The notes: generated by a model not told the origin, from the letters alone. Positions 52,478 through 62,185 are shown, counted from the first letter of the stretch. The stretch is 64,000 nucleotides of DNA from Litorimonas sp964610115 (GCA_964610115.1 CAZSUW010000003.1:1-64000), one strand, 5' to 3'. Numbers and translations are program-made.

Positions 52478-53734
52478 CTAGTTTTTGCCTTCTCCGACAC
52501 CAAAGAGACGGCCTTGCTCTGTGATCAAGATGATGATGAGCGAGGCGATACCTAAACCAACATAGCCCCAGACGATGGGCGTGACTGTTTCGTCAAAGCG
52601 TTGCGCAATCATCAGGCCAAGCAGGCTCGCGCCCGTACTGGTGAAAAAGCCATAAACGGCATTGGCGGTCCCTGCGATGTCTCCCATCGGCTCCAGGGCG
52701 AGCGATGCGAAGTTGGCTCCCATCATACCAAAGCAGGCAAAGGCAATGACAAACAAGCTGTAAAAGGCCCAGAAGTCTTGCCCGATAAATGTCATCCACC
52801 CCACATTGAGCAGGCTGGCAGCAATGAAAATGAGAAGAACCAAGTGGCTGATGCGGCGCATTCCAAACCGTTCCACGACGCGAGAGTTGAGATAGTTCAT
52901 CACAGCCAAGCCGCCGGCTATTCCAGCAAAATAGAGTGGGAAGGCGTCACCGCGTCCGAAGACATCGTCGAAAATCTGCTCGCTTGCGGCAATAAAAGCG
53001 AAGAGACTGCCGAAGACGACACCACTGGCGCACATATATCCGAAGCTGATCCGCGTTGTTAACACCCGGCGGAAGGCGTTTGTGACGGTACGGACATTTA
53101 TCGGACGCGGTTCCCCCATTGTCGGCGGTAGGCGGAAAGCAGTCCAGCTAAACACCAGCACGGCAAAGAAAGACAGTACGCCAAACGTCCATTCCCATGG
53201 GGCGAACATCAAAACCAACGCGCCAATGCTCGGCGCCAGAATCGGGACGATCATAAAGACCGTGAAGACAAGACTAAGGATTCGGGCCATAGCGCGCCCG
53301 GAGGAGACGTCGCGGATGATCGCTCCGGCACTCACTCGCGTGCCAGACGTGGCAATGCCTTGAAGAAGGCGAAAGAGTAAGAGCATCTCAAAACTTGGCG
53401 CGAACATACATAACGCACCGAAAACGGCATAACCGACCAAAGAACACTGTAGAAGGATTTTGCGTCCGAATCGGTCTGCGATGGGGCCCCAGATAAGTTG
53501 CGGAAACCCAAATCCGAGGACAAAGACGATCACGACAAGCTGCTGGTCATTTCCGTCGCCGCGCCCGAAAGCCCCTGCGATTTCATCCAGTGCGGGTAGC
53601 ATGACATCAATGCCAAGCGCTTGCAGGCCAAAGATCGCCGCCATCATGGAAACGAATTCGCGTTGGCCTATGCTAAGGGTCCGAGTGCCGTCAGGTGGGC
53701 AAGTTTCGGTTTGGCTGAGGGTCTCTTGCGCCAT
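52478..53734 (-). CDS. MFS efflux transporter, Bcr/CflA type
   Basis: Twelve-helix major facilitator of 418 residues. The loop 2-3 motif GPIADRFGRKILL is the MFS signature, and helix 4 has RLLQGIATSGTRVSAGAIIRDV, typical of the Bcr/CflA drug:H+ antiporter group. The start at 53734 is preferred over 53776, because the first 14 extra residues look unlike a coding start and the helix begins about residue 25. It is divergent from ftsZ, where ftsA would be found in relatives. Confidence 0.88.
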   Translation of the reverse strand: MAQETLSQTETCPPDGTRTLSIGQREFVSMMAAIFGLQALGIDVMLPALDEIAGAFGRGDGNDQQLVVIVFVLGFGFPQLIWGPIADRFGRKILLQCSLVGYAVFGALCMFAPSFEMLLLFRLLQGIATSGTRVSAGAIIRDVSSGRAMARILSLVFTVFMIVPILAPSIGALVLMFAPWEWTFGVLSFFAVLVFSWTAFRLPPTMGEPRPINVRTVTNAFRRVLTTRISFGYMCASGVVFGSLFAFIAASEQIFDDVFGRGDAFPLYFAGIAGGLAVMNYLNSRVVERFGMRRISHLVLLIFIAASLLNVGWMTFIGQDFWAFYSLFVIAFACFGMMGANFASLALEPMGDIAGTANAVYGFFTSTGASLLGLMIAQRFDETVTPIVWGYVGLGIASLIIILITEQGRLFGVGEGKN

Positions 53735-53833
53735 AGGCGCGCGGTAGGCCCGCTTACACTGGAAGGCAACACGCAATTTATTATTTCAGCCAGTGAACGG
53801 CTCTACCGCTAATCTATCAGAAATGTGTCGCGA

Positions 53834-53849
53834 CTAACGGGACGTTAAC
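53834..53849 (+). promoter_or_regulatory. CtrA-like binding site upstream of ftsZ
   Basis: CTAA-CGGGACG-TTAAC, one mismatch from the CtrA consensus TTAA-N7-TTAAC, centred about 65 bp before the ftsZ ATG. In Caulobacter CtrA represses ftsZ from a comparable place. No GANTC methylation site is seen in this 172-bp control region. Confidence 0.6.
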
Positions 53850-53906
53850 GCTTTCAGGTGACATGGGTTTAACCAACCATTGACCATAGCTTCGGGTCCG
53901 AACGTC

Positions 53907-55370
53907 ATGCCGATTAACTTTCAAGTCCCTCAATCCGTCGAACTTAAACCGCGAATTGTTGTAATAGGCGTCGGTGGCGCGGGCGGTAACGCCGTTAACA
54001 ATATGATCGAGGCTGGACTTGATGGCGTTGATTTCATTGTCGCGAATACAGACGCGCAGGCATTGGCGATGTCTCGGGCGGATCGCCGCGTGCAAATGGG
54101 CTCTGGTATTACACAAGGCCTCGGCGCGGGAATGCGTCCGGAGGTCGGGGAGCAATCAGCCGAAGAAAGTCTGGATGAAATTCTGTCGCACTTGGACGGC
54201 GCACATATGCTCTTTGTTGCGGCAGGTATGGGCGGCGGCACGGGCACAGGTGCGGCGCCAGTCATTGCGCGCGCAGCCCGCGAACGCGGTATTCTGACAG
54301 TCGGGATCGTAACAAAACCCTTTATGTTTGAGGGCTCTCGCAGGATGAAGCTGGCGGAACAGGGAATTGAGAACCTCTACTCATCCGTTGATACGATGAT
54401 CACAATCCCCAATCAAAATCTCTTCCGTGTTGCGACCGAGCGCACCACAATGGCAGATGCTTTCCAGCTTGCTGATGAAGTGCTTTATTCCGGTGTTCGT
54501 GGCGTTACGGATTTGATGGTTGTGCCGGGCCTGATTAATCTGGACTTTAATGATGTCCGTACGGTTATGGACGAAATGGGTAAGGCTATGATGGGGACAG
54601 GCGAGGCGACAGGCGAAAGCCGCGCTGTTGAAGCCGCCCAAAAGGCGATCAATAATCCGCTACTGGATGACGTATCCTTAAAGGGGGCGCGCGGCGTCCT
54701 GATCAACATTACCGGCGGTAGCGATCTAACTTTGTATGAAGTTGATGAAGCCGCCGGCATGATTCGCGGGGAAGTCGATGAAGATGCCAATATCATTGTT
54801 GGTTCCGCTCTGGATCCCGCTTTGGACGGAGTCGTTCGTGTGTCTGTCGTGGCAACAGGCGTCGATGCGGCCCACCGTATTGAACAGCCCGGTCGCTTTA
54901 GCCCGGAAACTGTGAGCGTTTCAAAAGTTGAGCCTGCTGCGGCCCCGGTTGTGGAGCTTGGCGTGCATGAACGCGCCGAAGCCGAGGCGCGCGCAACCTT
55001 TGCCGAATATGGCTTTGATGAAGACGAAAGCCAACAGATTGCCGTTAATGCCGCTCCCCCATTCGAAACGCCTACGCGCGCCTATCCGCCTCGTGTTCAG
55101 GGTGGTTCAGCGCAGCCTGTTATTGCGGAGGCGGCCGCTAATCCAGCTCCAGCCCAAATCGCTCCGGCGCCAGCCGCACCAAGCGTTCCCGAAACGGTTC
55201 AAGAGCCTGCAACCCGCCGACCCTTCGGTCTTTGGGGCTTGAAAAGTCGTCGAGCACCGGCTCCGAAACCGAAGCCAGAGCCAGTCCGTCAGACGCCAAT
55301 TGCATCGGGTGACCTATTTGGGATGGATGCCGAAGACGAGCTGGAAATTCCGAGCTTCCTAAGGCGTTAA
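53907..55370 (+). CDS. ftsZ: Cell division tubulin homologue FtsZ
   Basis: GTPase of 487 residues that forms the Z-ring. The tubulin signature GGGTGTG is at residues 109-115, with VGGAGGNAVNNM near residue 20 and the T7 loop as LDFNDVRTVM. A long Pro/Ala-rich linker (about residues 330-465) ends in the conserved tail EIPSFLRR that binds ZipA/FtsA-type partners. The ATG at 53907 aligns with the Caulobacter start (both have ELKPRIVV at the same distance); a TTG at 53880 is in frame. Neither ftsA nor ftsQ is upstream. Confidence 0.96.
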   Translation: MPINFQVPQSVELKPRIVVIGVGGAGGNAVNNMIEAGLDGVDFIVANTDAQALAMSRADRRVQMGSGITQGLGAGMRPEVGEQSAEESLDEILSHLDGAHMLFVAAGMGGGTGTGAAPVIARAARERGILTVGIVTKPFMFEGSRRMKLAEQGIENLYSSVDTMITIPNQNLFRVATERTTMADAFQLADEVLYSGVRGVTDLMVVPGLINLDFNDVRTVMDEMGKAMMGTGEATGESRAVEAAQKAINNPLLDDVSLKGARGVLINITGGSDLTLYEVDEAAGMIRGEVDEDANIIVGSALDPALDGVVRVSVVATGVDAAHRIEQPGRFSPETVSVSKVEPAAAPVVELGVHERAEAEARATFAEYGFDEDESQQIAVNAAPPFETPTRAYPPRVQGGSAQPVIAEAAANPAPAQIAPAPAAPSVPETVQEPATRRPFGLWGLKSRRAPAPKPKPEPVRQTPIASGDLFGMDAEDELEIPSFLRR

Positions 55371-55412
55371 GGTTTCGAAACAGCGCGTTTTAGCGTTACG
55401 ATTGAACATTAC

Positions 55413-55446
55413 TCCACCTGCCCAGAAATAGGCAGGTGGATTTTTC
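55413..55446 (+). terminator. Intrinsic terminator after ftsZ
   Basis: Perfect 10-bp stem TCCACCTGCC / GGCAGGTGGA with an 8-base loop, followed by TTTTTC. It separates ftsZ from lpxC, which then needs its own promoter in 55447-55550. Confidence 0.92.
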
Positions 55447-55550
55447 TTTGCACAGTTCGCTAGGAACTTACGGGGTGAATGTTGGTAACATAGCGTCACG
55501 CAGCGTTGTTTGTTGCGAACCGTTTTCAAACCTATCACGCTATCGAAGCT

Positions 55551-56507
55551 ATGAATAATGTTCGTCGTCAATCCACGCTGAAACGATCAGCTAGCGCCGA
55601 TGGTGTGTCTCTGCACGGCGGTCGTCAGACACTCATGACTTTGCACCCCGCACCCGTAGACGCAGGTTTGCTGATAAAGCGTTCGGATATTACGGACAGG
55701 GATAGTCTCATCGCGATCCGCCCTGAATTTGTCACCGATGTGCGGAATTGCACGACAGTCGCTAATGCAGCGGGTGTGTCTGTTTCGACGATTGAACACC
55801 TTCTTGCGGCTTTGTCTGCTGCTGGAATCGATAACGTTGTAATTGATTTGGACGGGCCAGAGTTACCTGCGCTTGACGGTTCGGCCGAGCCGTTTCTGAA
55901 GCTCATCGAAGAAGCCGGTGTGCTTCGGCAAGCGGCACCGCGCCGATATATCCGCGTTTTGAATACGGTTGAAGTCCAAGACAAAAATGGCGGTTTCGCC
56001 CGTATTTCGCCTTCTGACCGCTTAGAGCTCGACGTGACGATTGATTTCAAAGAGGCGGCGATAGGACGGCAACGGGTCTGTATAGCGCCGGATGTCCGAG
56101 CCTTCCGTGACCGGCTCGCCTCGGCCAGGACATTTGCGCGCAAACATGAAGTAGCGGCTTTGCAGGCGGCAGGTCTTTCGCAAGGCGGCTCTTTCGATAA
56201 CGCTGTGCTAGTGGATGGAGAGCATGTGCTCAATCCAGAAGGCTTGCGGTTCGATGATGAGTTTGTCCGCCATAAGGCCTTGGACCTAATGGGAGACCTC
56301 TATTTGGCGGGACCGATTTTGGGGCGGGTGACGAGCTATAAATCCGGTCATGGCCTTAATCATGATCTTCTCACCGCGCTGTTAGCAAAACGCGATGCGT
56401 GGGCCTATGAGAGCCTGCCGGGATCCAAGGCCCTCATTGCTATGATGTCGGTTCCAATAGGACGACGGAATGCGGACGGGTCTGCTTATGGAGCAATCCC
56501 CGCTTAA
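55551..56507 (+). CDS. lpxC: UDP-3-O-acyl-N-acetylglucosamine deacetylase
   Basis: Zinc enzyme of 318 residues for the first committed step of lipid A synthesis. The zinc ligands His83 (STIEHLLAAL), His241 and Asp245 (HKALDLMGDLYL) sit where E. coli LpxC has 79, 238 and 242. The catalytic His is in KSGHGLNHDLL. Start at 55551 (MNNVRRQSTL); an earlier in-frame TTG at 55506 is not needed. It is the usual neighbour of ftsZ. Confidence 0.96.
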   Translation: MNNVRRQSTLKRSASADGVSLHGGRQTLMTLHPAPVDAGLLIKRSDITDRDSLIAIRPEFVTDVRNCTTVANAAGVSVSTIEHLLAALSAAGIDNVVIDLDGPELPALDGSAEPFLKLIEEAGVLRQAAPRRYIRVLNTVEVQDKNGGFARISPSDRLELDVTIDFKEAAIGRQRVCIAPDVRAFRDRLASARTFARKHEVAALQAAGLSQGGSFDNAVLVDGEHVLNPEGLRFDDEFVRHKALDLMGDLYLAGPILGRVTSYKSGHGLNHDLLTALLAKRDAWAYESLPGSKALIAMMSVPIGRRNADGSAYGAIPA

Positions 56508-56663
56508 TCGCCGTCTATAAGCCTTTTGTCCGCCGTAATTCGTCCTGTGAAAACTGCGGCCTTAAGAGATTCTCACTTTCACGCGGCAATGTGCCTCGCT
56601 AAGAGGAAGCGATACTCGGCTTAATCTCTGAGTCTGTTTCTTGAACTGCCTTTTAGGCTCTGC

Positions 56664-57518
56664 ATGATTGCTATGATGAAACCTTTGCATTTCGTTCTGC
56701 CTTTTTTGGCGGCTGTCAGCCTTTCGGCATGTTCCACCTTAGGGATTGGGGGCGACACACGGGAACGGCTGGCTTATGTAGAGCGCCCGGCGGAGCTTAT
56801 CTATTCAGAGGCGTTCGAGGCGGTCGAGGCGGGGCGTTGGGATCAAGCGAAGTTGTTGTTCGAAGAAGTCGAGCGGCAGCATCCGTTTTCCGAATGGGCT
56901 CGCCGCGCATTGCTTATGAGCGCCTATGCGTCTTACCGTTCAGCTGACTATGAAGACAGCATTACTACATCGCAGCGGTTTATTGGCTTGCACCCGGGCA
57001 GTGATTCTACGCCATATGCCTACTATCTCATTGCTCTGAACTATTATGACCAAATCTATGATGTGGGGCGGGACCAAGAAACAACGGTGAACGCTGAAAA
57101 CGCTTTGCAGCAGGTCGTCCGTCGTTTTCCTGATAGCGACTATGGCCGCGATGCTAGCCTGAAGTTGGAACTCACCCACGATCACCTGGCTGGGAAAGAG
57201 ATGGATGTTGGACGGTTTTACTTACGTCAAAATCAGCCGCTCGCCGCTATTATTCGCTTTAAGAACGTTGTGCGTGACTATGAAACAACCAGCCAGGTGG
57301 AAGAAGCACTTCACCGTATGGTCGAAGCTTACGTAACGCTGGGCGTGATCGGAGAGGCTAAAAAAGTTGGTTCTGTTTTAGGATATAACTATCCAGACAG
57401 TGCTTGGTATCAAGATAGCTATGATCTGCTAGAAGGCTATGGTGTTGACCTTAACGAAGAAATTGCACGCGCGCCGGATCGGTCTTACTTCGAACGTCTA
57501 CGCGATCGTCTCTTCTAA
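56664..57518 (+). CDS. bamD: Outer-membrane assembly lipoprotein BamD
   Basis: Lipoprotein of 284 residues in the BAM complex that inserts outer-membrane proteins. The signal peptide ends LSAC (Cys23). The mature part is a chain of TPR-like repeats (LIYSEAFEAVEAGRWDQA, ERQHPFSEWARRALLMSAY, DSDYGRDASLKLELTHDHLAGKE by position), matching BamD/ComL. ATGs at 56673 and 56676 would give a shorter signal. The 156 bp before it hold no other gene. RecN follows after 15 bp. Confidence 0.95.
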   Translation: MIAMMKPLHFVLPFLAAVSLSACSTLGIGGDTRERLAYVERPAELIYSEAFEAVEAGRWDQAKLLFEEVERQHPFSEWARRALLMSAYASYRSADYEDSITTSQRFIGLHPGSDSTPYAYYLIALNYYDQIYDVGRDQETTVNAENALQQVVRRFPDSDYGRDASLKLELTHDHLAGKEMDVGRFYLRQNQPLAAIIRFKNVVRDYETTSQVEEALHRMVEAYVTLGVIGEAKKVGSVLGYNYPDSAWYQDSYDLLEGYGVDLNEEIARAPDRSYFERLRDRLF

Positions 57519-57533
57519 GGGCACGTGCTTGCC

Positions 57534-59210
57534 ATGTTGAGTGGCCTATCCGTACGGAATGTCGTGCTGATCGAAACACTCGATCTGAGCTTTTCCAATG
57601 GGCTGACCGCGCTCACAGGAGAGACCGGCGCGGGCAAATCTATTTTACTCGATGCTTTGGGAATGGCGGCCGGCGCGCGCTCTGATCGCGGCCTTGTGCG
57701 TGCAGGCGCCGATAAAGCGAGCGCAACGGCAAGCTTTACCCTCCCGCAAACACATCCTGTTTGGGCGGTTTTACAAGATCACGACATTGACGGTGACGCC
57801 TCGGAGGACTTGCTGCTACGACGCGTTGTGAATGCAGATGGTCGGTCCCGAGCCTATGTGAATGACCAGCCCGTAGGCGTAAAGATACTCGCTGAATTAG
57901 GGGCGATCTTACTGGAAGTGCATGGGCAACATGATGGTCGCGGTTTGCTTGATCCCAATACCCATTTGTCGCGATTGGACGCCTTTGGAGATTATCAACA
58001 AAAACTGGCTGCTGTCAGTGCAGCCTTTTCGAAGCGTCAGGAGACGCAAGCCGCTCTTGATGTTCTCACTCTTCGTCAGGCCAAAGCCGGGGATGATCGC
58101 GAGTTTTTGGAACTCGCAATCGCGGATTTGGATCGGCTCGACCCACGGGGCGGTGAGGATGAAAAACTGGCGGAAGAGAGACGTTTTCTACAAGGCGCGG
58201 AAGGCGCGCTGACGGAACTGACGGCGGCGCAAGAGACGTTAGGCGAAGACGGGGAGTTCGAAGCCCGTTTGACGCAGGCGCTTTCGGGCTTGGAGCGCGT
58301 GCGAAACAAAATTGGCGAGGGAGAGGGCAAGGCGGCGACGGCCCTTCGTCAGGCATCAGAAGCGTTGGAGCGTGCCCTATTGGAAACACAAGAGGCCCGC
58401 AATGCGGTCGGCCATGCGGCGGAAACATTTAATGTTCAGCCCGGAAAGTTGGAGGCGATTGAAGAGCGTCTTTTTGCGTTGCGTGCAGCAGCGCGAAAAT
58501 ATGGCGTCCCAATAGATGACCTCGTCAAAAAGCGCGCGAGTCTTGCGGAGGAATTAGGCGGAATAGAAACGGTTGAAGCGGATATTGCGGTGCTAACCAA
58601 ACAACGGGATGCGGCGAAGGCCCGCTATGATAAGGCGGCACAGGCTTTGTCAAAAGCACGGAAAAAAGCGGCAAAAGACTTAGACAATGCCGTGGTGACC
58701 GAACTTCCCCCGTTGAAAATGAAGCGTGCGCGCTTTGTCACAAATATAGAAGACGCGCCCGAAAGTGCGACGGGTACAGACGGCGTTCGTTTCACAGTGT
58801 CGACAAACCCTGGCACGCCTTTAGGTCCGCTTGATAAAATCGCCTCTGGTGGTGAAATGGCGCGCTTTGCTCTGGCGATTAAAGTGGCTCTAGCTGCCAA
58901 AACGGACAGTGTGATGGTCTTTGACGAAGTTGATCAAGGGGTAGGCGGCGCCGTGGCGTCGGCTGTGGGGCGTCGTCTCGCACGTCTGGCGCAATCGGCC
59001 CAAGTTTTTGTCGTCACTCACAGTCCGCAAGTCGCGGCCAGTGCGGACAATCAATTCCGAATTGAGAAAATGTCCAAGGGTTCGCAGACGAACACCCATG
59101 TTCATGCAGTCACAGAAGCGGAGCGCGAAGAAGAAATTGCGCGCATGTTGGCCGGCGATACAGTGACAGACAGCGCGCGCGCCGCCGCGCGGGAGTTGAT
59201 GGCCAGCTAG
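57534..59210 (+). CDS. recN: DNA repair ATPase RecN
   Basis: SMC-like repair protein of 558 residues that acts at double-strand breaks. Walker A GETGAGKS is at residues 29-36. The central coiled coil (about residues 150-370) is rich in Ala, Glu and Arg. The C-terminal half has the signature IASGGEMARFALAIK, Walker B VMVFDEVDQGVGG, and the switch VVTHSPQVAA. A GTG three codons upstream (57525) is possible. No SOS box is visible before it, although recN is often LexA-controlled; it may be transcribed from bamD. Confidence 0.95.
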   Translation: MLSGLSVRNVVLIETLDLSFSNGLTALTGETGAGKSILLDALGMAAGARSDRGLVRAGADKASATASFTLPQTHPVWAVLQDHDIDGDASEDLLLRRVVNADGRSRAYVNDQPVGVKILAELGAILLEVHGQHDGRGLLDPNTHLSRLDAFGDYQQKLAAVSAAFSKRQETQAALDVLTLRQAKAGDDREFLELAIADLDRLDPRGGEDEKLAEERRFLQGAEGALTELTAAQETLGEDGEFEARLTQALSGLERVRNKIGEGEGKAATALRQASEALERALLETQEARNAVGHAAETFNVQPGKLEAIEERLFALRAAARKYGVPIDDLVKKRASLAEELGGIETVEADIAVLTKQRDAAKARYDKAAQALSKARKKAAKDLDNAVVTELPPLKMKRARFVTNIEDAPESATGTDGVRFTVSTNPGTPLGPLDKIASGGEMARFALAIKVALAAKTDSVMVFDEVDQGVGGAVASAVGRRLARLAQSAQVFVVTHSPQVAASADNQFRIEKMSKGSQTNTHVHAVTEAEREEEIARMLAGDTVTDSARAAARELMAS

Positions 59211-59258
59211 GTCAAGTTTCCACAAGACATTTGCGTTAAAGCCACTATCTATCGCGCC

Positions 59259-61289
59259 ATGAGCGACAAGCAGACGATATACGACGACTTGGTGGCGCGT
59301 ATTAAGGCCGCTGATGAGGCTTATTATCAACATGACGCGCCGACCCTGACCGATGCCCAATATGATGCTTTGCGTCTGGAACTCCGGGCGATGGAGGATC
59401 TTTACCCAGAGCTTATGAAAGCCGACAGTCCCACGCAGACGGTTGGGGCCAAGCCATCAGGGCGTTTTGGCAAAATTACCCATGCCGTTCCCATGCTGAG
59501 CCTCGGCAATGCGTTCAGTGCGGAAGATGTCACGGATTTTGTGGCGCGAGCCAAAAGATTTTTGGGACTTGATCCCAAATCGCCCATGGCTTTTACGGCT
59601 GAACCTAAAATTGACGGTCTGTCTGCGGCTTTGCGTTATGAAAAAGGTGTTCTGGTCCAGGGTGCCACAAGAGGGGACGGGCGCGTCGGCGAAGATGTGA
59701 CGAAAAATTTGCGTACTCTGGACGATGTCCCAAAGCGGCTTTCCGGCTCTGGCTGGCCGGACGTGTTGGAAGTGCGCGGTGAAGTTTATATTGAACATGA
59801 CGCCTTTGACGCGATGAATGCCGCACAAGAGGCAGCGGGTGAAAAGCGCTATATGAACCCGCGGAATGCGGCCGCTGGTAGTTTGCGCCAGATCGACCCA
59901 ATAGTCACCGCAAAGCGTCCGCTGCGTCTTTTTGCTTACGCTTGGGGGGAGGTGAGTGAGCCTTTTGCTGAGACGCAATCCGAGGCCATAAGCAAATTAG
60001 CGCAGTGGGGTTTTCAGACAAACCCGCTGACAAAACGATGTCAAAACACTGACGACCTACTGGATCATTTCAAGCGCATTGAAGAGGGTCGAGCGGACCT
60101 CGGCTACGACATAGATGGTGTCGTTTACAAGGTGGATCGTCTGGATTGGCAAGCCCGCTTGGGGTTTGCGGGTCGTGCCCCTCGCTGGGCTATTGCGCAT
60201 AAATTTCCGGCTGAAAAAGCCGTCACAAAGCTCGAACGCATCGAGATCAATGTGGGCCGGACAGGGGCTTTGTCCCCACTCGCCCATCTCTCGCCGATCA
60301 ATATTGGGGGTGTGCTGGTCTCCAAAGCGACCCTGCATAATGAAGACGAGATCGAACGCCTTGGTGTGAAGCCGGGGGATATGGTCGAGGTTCAACGAGC
60401 CGGAGATGTTATCCCGCAAATCCTGCGGGTTGTGAAAGAGGGCGGCGGGGAGCCGTTTCACTACCCTAAAACATGCCCGTCTTGCGGCGCCGATGCGGTA
60501 CGGGCTGAAGATGAAAAAGGGAAACGCGATGTGGTTCGACGGTGTGTGAATAGCCTGAGCTGCCCGGCGCAAGCCCTTGAATATCTGATCTATTTTGTCA
60601 GTCGTCCGGCGTTTGATATCGACGGTCTGGGAGAACGGCAGATTGTCGACTTTTTTGAAAACGGCATTGTGAAACAGCCTGCGGACATATTCACCCTCAA
60701 AGCACGGAATGCTGAATTGAAGTTGGAAAGCCGTGAAGGTTACGGCGAGACGTCTACCCAGGCATTATTTGCGGCGATCAATGGGCGGCGCACTGTTGGA
60801 CTGGCACGGTTTATTCGTTCGCTAGGGGTTCGACATGTGGGGCAGGGTAATGCGAACCTGTTAGCGCGGCACTTCGGCTCTTGGGCGGTTCTTGAACAAA
60901 GTGTCCGCTCCGACACGGCGGAGATGCTAACGATTGATGGGATTGGTGAGGCCGCAGCGGGGGCTCTACATGATTTTCTGAATAGTGAAACGAGTCATGC
61001 GGCTCTGGACGAACTTTTGGCGCACGTCACCGTTGAAGATGCTGAGCGTGTCGCAACGGATAGCCCTGTGGCAGGGAAAATCGTTGTCTTCACGGGCAAG
61101 CTTGAGCGCTTTAGCCGGGATGAAGCGAAAGCCCGCGCGCAGAGCTTGGGGGCGAAAGTCTCCGGCAGTGTGTCTGGAAAAACGGATTATCTGGTCGCGG
61201 GACCGGGCGCGGGCAGCAAGTTGAAGAAGGCCGAAGCCGCCGGCGTTACCGTTCTAACGGAAGATGAGTGGCTCGACCTGATTAGTTAG
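59259..61289 (+). CDS. ligA: NAD+-dependent DNA ligase
   Basis: Ligase of 676 residues that seals nicks in replication and repair. The adenylated Lys117 is in EPKIDGLSA, followed by the OB-fold, the four-cysteine zinc finger (CPSCGAD and CVNSLSCPAQ), helix-hairpin-helix motifs (about residues 510-580), and a C-terminal BRCT domain (GKIVVFTGKLERFSRDEAKA). Length is standard. The stop overlaps the convergent carbonic anhydrase gene by four bases. Confidence 0.97.
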   Translation: MSDKQTIYDDLVARIKAADEAYYQHDAPTLTDAQYDALRLELRAMEDLYPELMKADSPTQTVGAKPSGRFGKITHAVPMLSLGNAFSAEDVTDFVARAKRFLGLDPKSPMAFTAEPKIDGLSAALRYEKGVLVQGATRGDGRVGEDVTKNLRTLDDVPKRLSGSGWPDVLEVRGEVYIEHDAFDAMNAAQEAAGEKRYMNPRNAAAGSLRQIDPIVTAKRPLRLFAYAWGEVSEPFAETQSEAISKLAQWGFQTNPLTKRCQNTDDLLDHFKRIEEGRADLGYDIDGVVYKVDRLDWQARLGFAGRAPRWAIAHKFPAEKAVTKLERIEINVGRTGALSPLAHLSPINIGGVLVSKATLHNEDEIERLGVKPGDMVEVQRAGDVIPQILRVVKEGGGEPFHYPKTCPSCGADAVRAEDEKGKRDVVRRCVNSLSCPAQALEYLIYFVSRPAFDIDGLGERQIVDFFENGIVKQPADIFTLKARNAELKLESREGYGETSTQALFAAINGRRTVGLARFIRSLGVRHVGQGNANLLARHFGSWAVLEQSVRSDTAEMLTIDGIGEAAAGALHDFLNSETSHAALDELLAHVTVEDAERVATDSPVAGKIVVFTGKLERFSRDEAKARAQSLGAKVSGSVSGKTDYLVAGPGAGSKLKKAEAAGVTVLTEDEWLDLIS

Positions 61290-61909
61290 CTTTCCGCTGT
61301 GGGGCTGACTTCCGAAAACGCGCCGGTCCGTTCCATCATCAAGAGCTTGGCCGAGATGATGGAGAAATAGGCGCCTTGCAGGACGAGTTCGCCTTCGCGC
61401 ACACGCTCCGCGATGAAGTCAAAGCTCATCAGGTTTTGCAAACTCATCCTTATGCCTTCAAGTTCGAGTTCAGTTTGCGCTTCTTTTCCGGTTAGGCCCC
61501 GCGCCAAGATGCGGTCACGGGCCGGTCCGAGGTGACTAATCCAAGCCCCAACATAGCCGTCTTCAAGACCGTTAAGGGAGCCTTCAATCCCGCCACAACT
61601 TTCATGGCCCATCACCAGAATGACTTTCACGCCTAGGATATTGACTGCATATTCAAGGGCTGCGGCCGTGCTGGGCGTAGGGGTTTCCACATCGCCACGC
61701 GGGACAATATTGGCCACATTACGTAGGACAAACATTTCGCCTGGATAGGCGTGAAAAATATCGGTCGGGTCGACCCGCGAGTCAGAGCAAGAGATCAGCA
61801 TTACCCGGGGGGATTGCCCGTCTTTGCCAAGTGTTTCGTACAGGTCTTTCTGGACTTCAAAGTCAGAGACTCGAAACTCTCTATACCCCCTGATCAACTG
61901 TTCAGGCAT
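61286..61909 (-). CDS. Beta-carbonic anhydrase
   Basis: Zinc enzyme of 207 residues interconverting CO2 and bicarbonate. The zinc ligands are Cys41 (SCSDSRVDP, with Asp43 and Arg45 as the catalytic dyad), His102 and Cys105 (GHESCGG). The order and spacing match the beta class. It is divergent from the desaturase; the real distance between the two starts is about 121 bp once the scaffold artefact is collapsed. Confidence 0.95.
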   Translation of the reverse strand: MPEQLIRGYREFRVSDFEVQKDLYETLGKDGQSPRVMLISCSDSRVDPTDIFHAYPGEMFVLRNVANIVPRGDVETPTPSTAAALEYAVNILGVKVILVMGHESCGGIEGSLNGLEDGYVGAWISHLGPARDRILARGLTGKEAQTELELEGIRMSLQNLMSFDFIAERVREGELVLQGAYFSIISAKLLMMERTGAFSEVSPTAES

Positions 61910-61964
61910 GGTCCCCTCCGCCTTCCACTAAATTCTTCCCCATCATCGTCATATCCTTGCAACG

Positions 61965-62174
61965 CATCCGGTCAAGGATGGTAAGGGCGTTCACGTTGAC
62001 AGTCCCCAGACTTCACGGCNNNNNNNNNNNNNNNNNNNNNNNNNNNNNNNNNNNNNNNNNNNNNNNNNNNNNNNNNNNNNNNNNNNNNNNNNNNNNNNNN
62101 NNNNNNNNNNNNNNNNNNNCATCCGGTCAAGGATGGTAAGGGCGTTCACGTTGACAGTCCCCAGACTTCACGGC
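61965..62174. other. Scaffold gap (100 N) flanked by a 55-bp identical overlap
   Basis: N run at 62020-62119. Bases 61965-62019 and 62120-62174 are identical over 55 positions. As at 18.8 kb, two contigs overlapping by 55 bp were joined with a default spacer. The true intergenic region between carbonic anhydrase and desaturase contains one copy only. Confidence 0.95.
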
Positions 62175-62185
62175 AATCCGTAGGC

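Noticed and set aside
53845..53872. TTAA pair at 53845 and 53869 as a second CtrA site
   Set aside because: The spacing is 20 bases between half-sites, not seven, so it does not fit the CtrA consensus.
61957..62139. Short open frame spanning the second N gap
   Set aside because: It exists only because the N run was translated; the flanks are a duplicated contig end.
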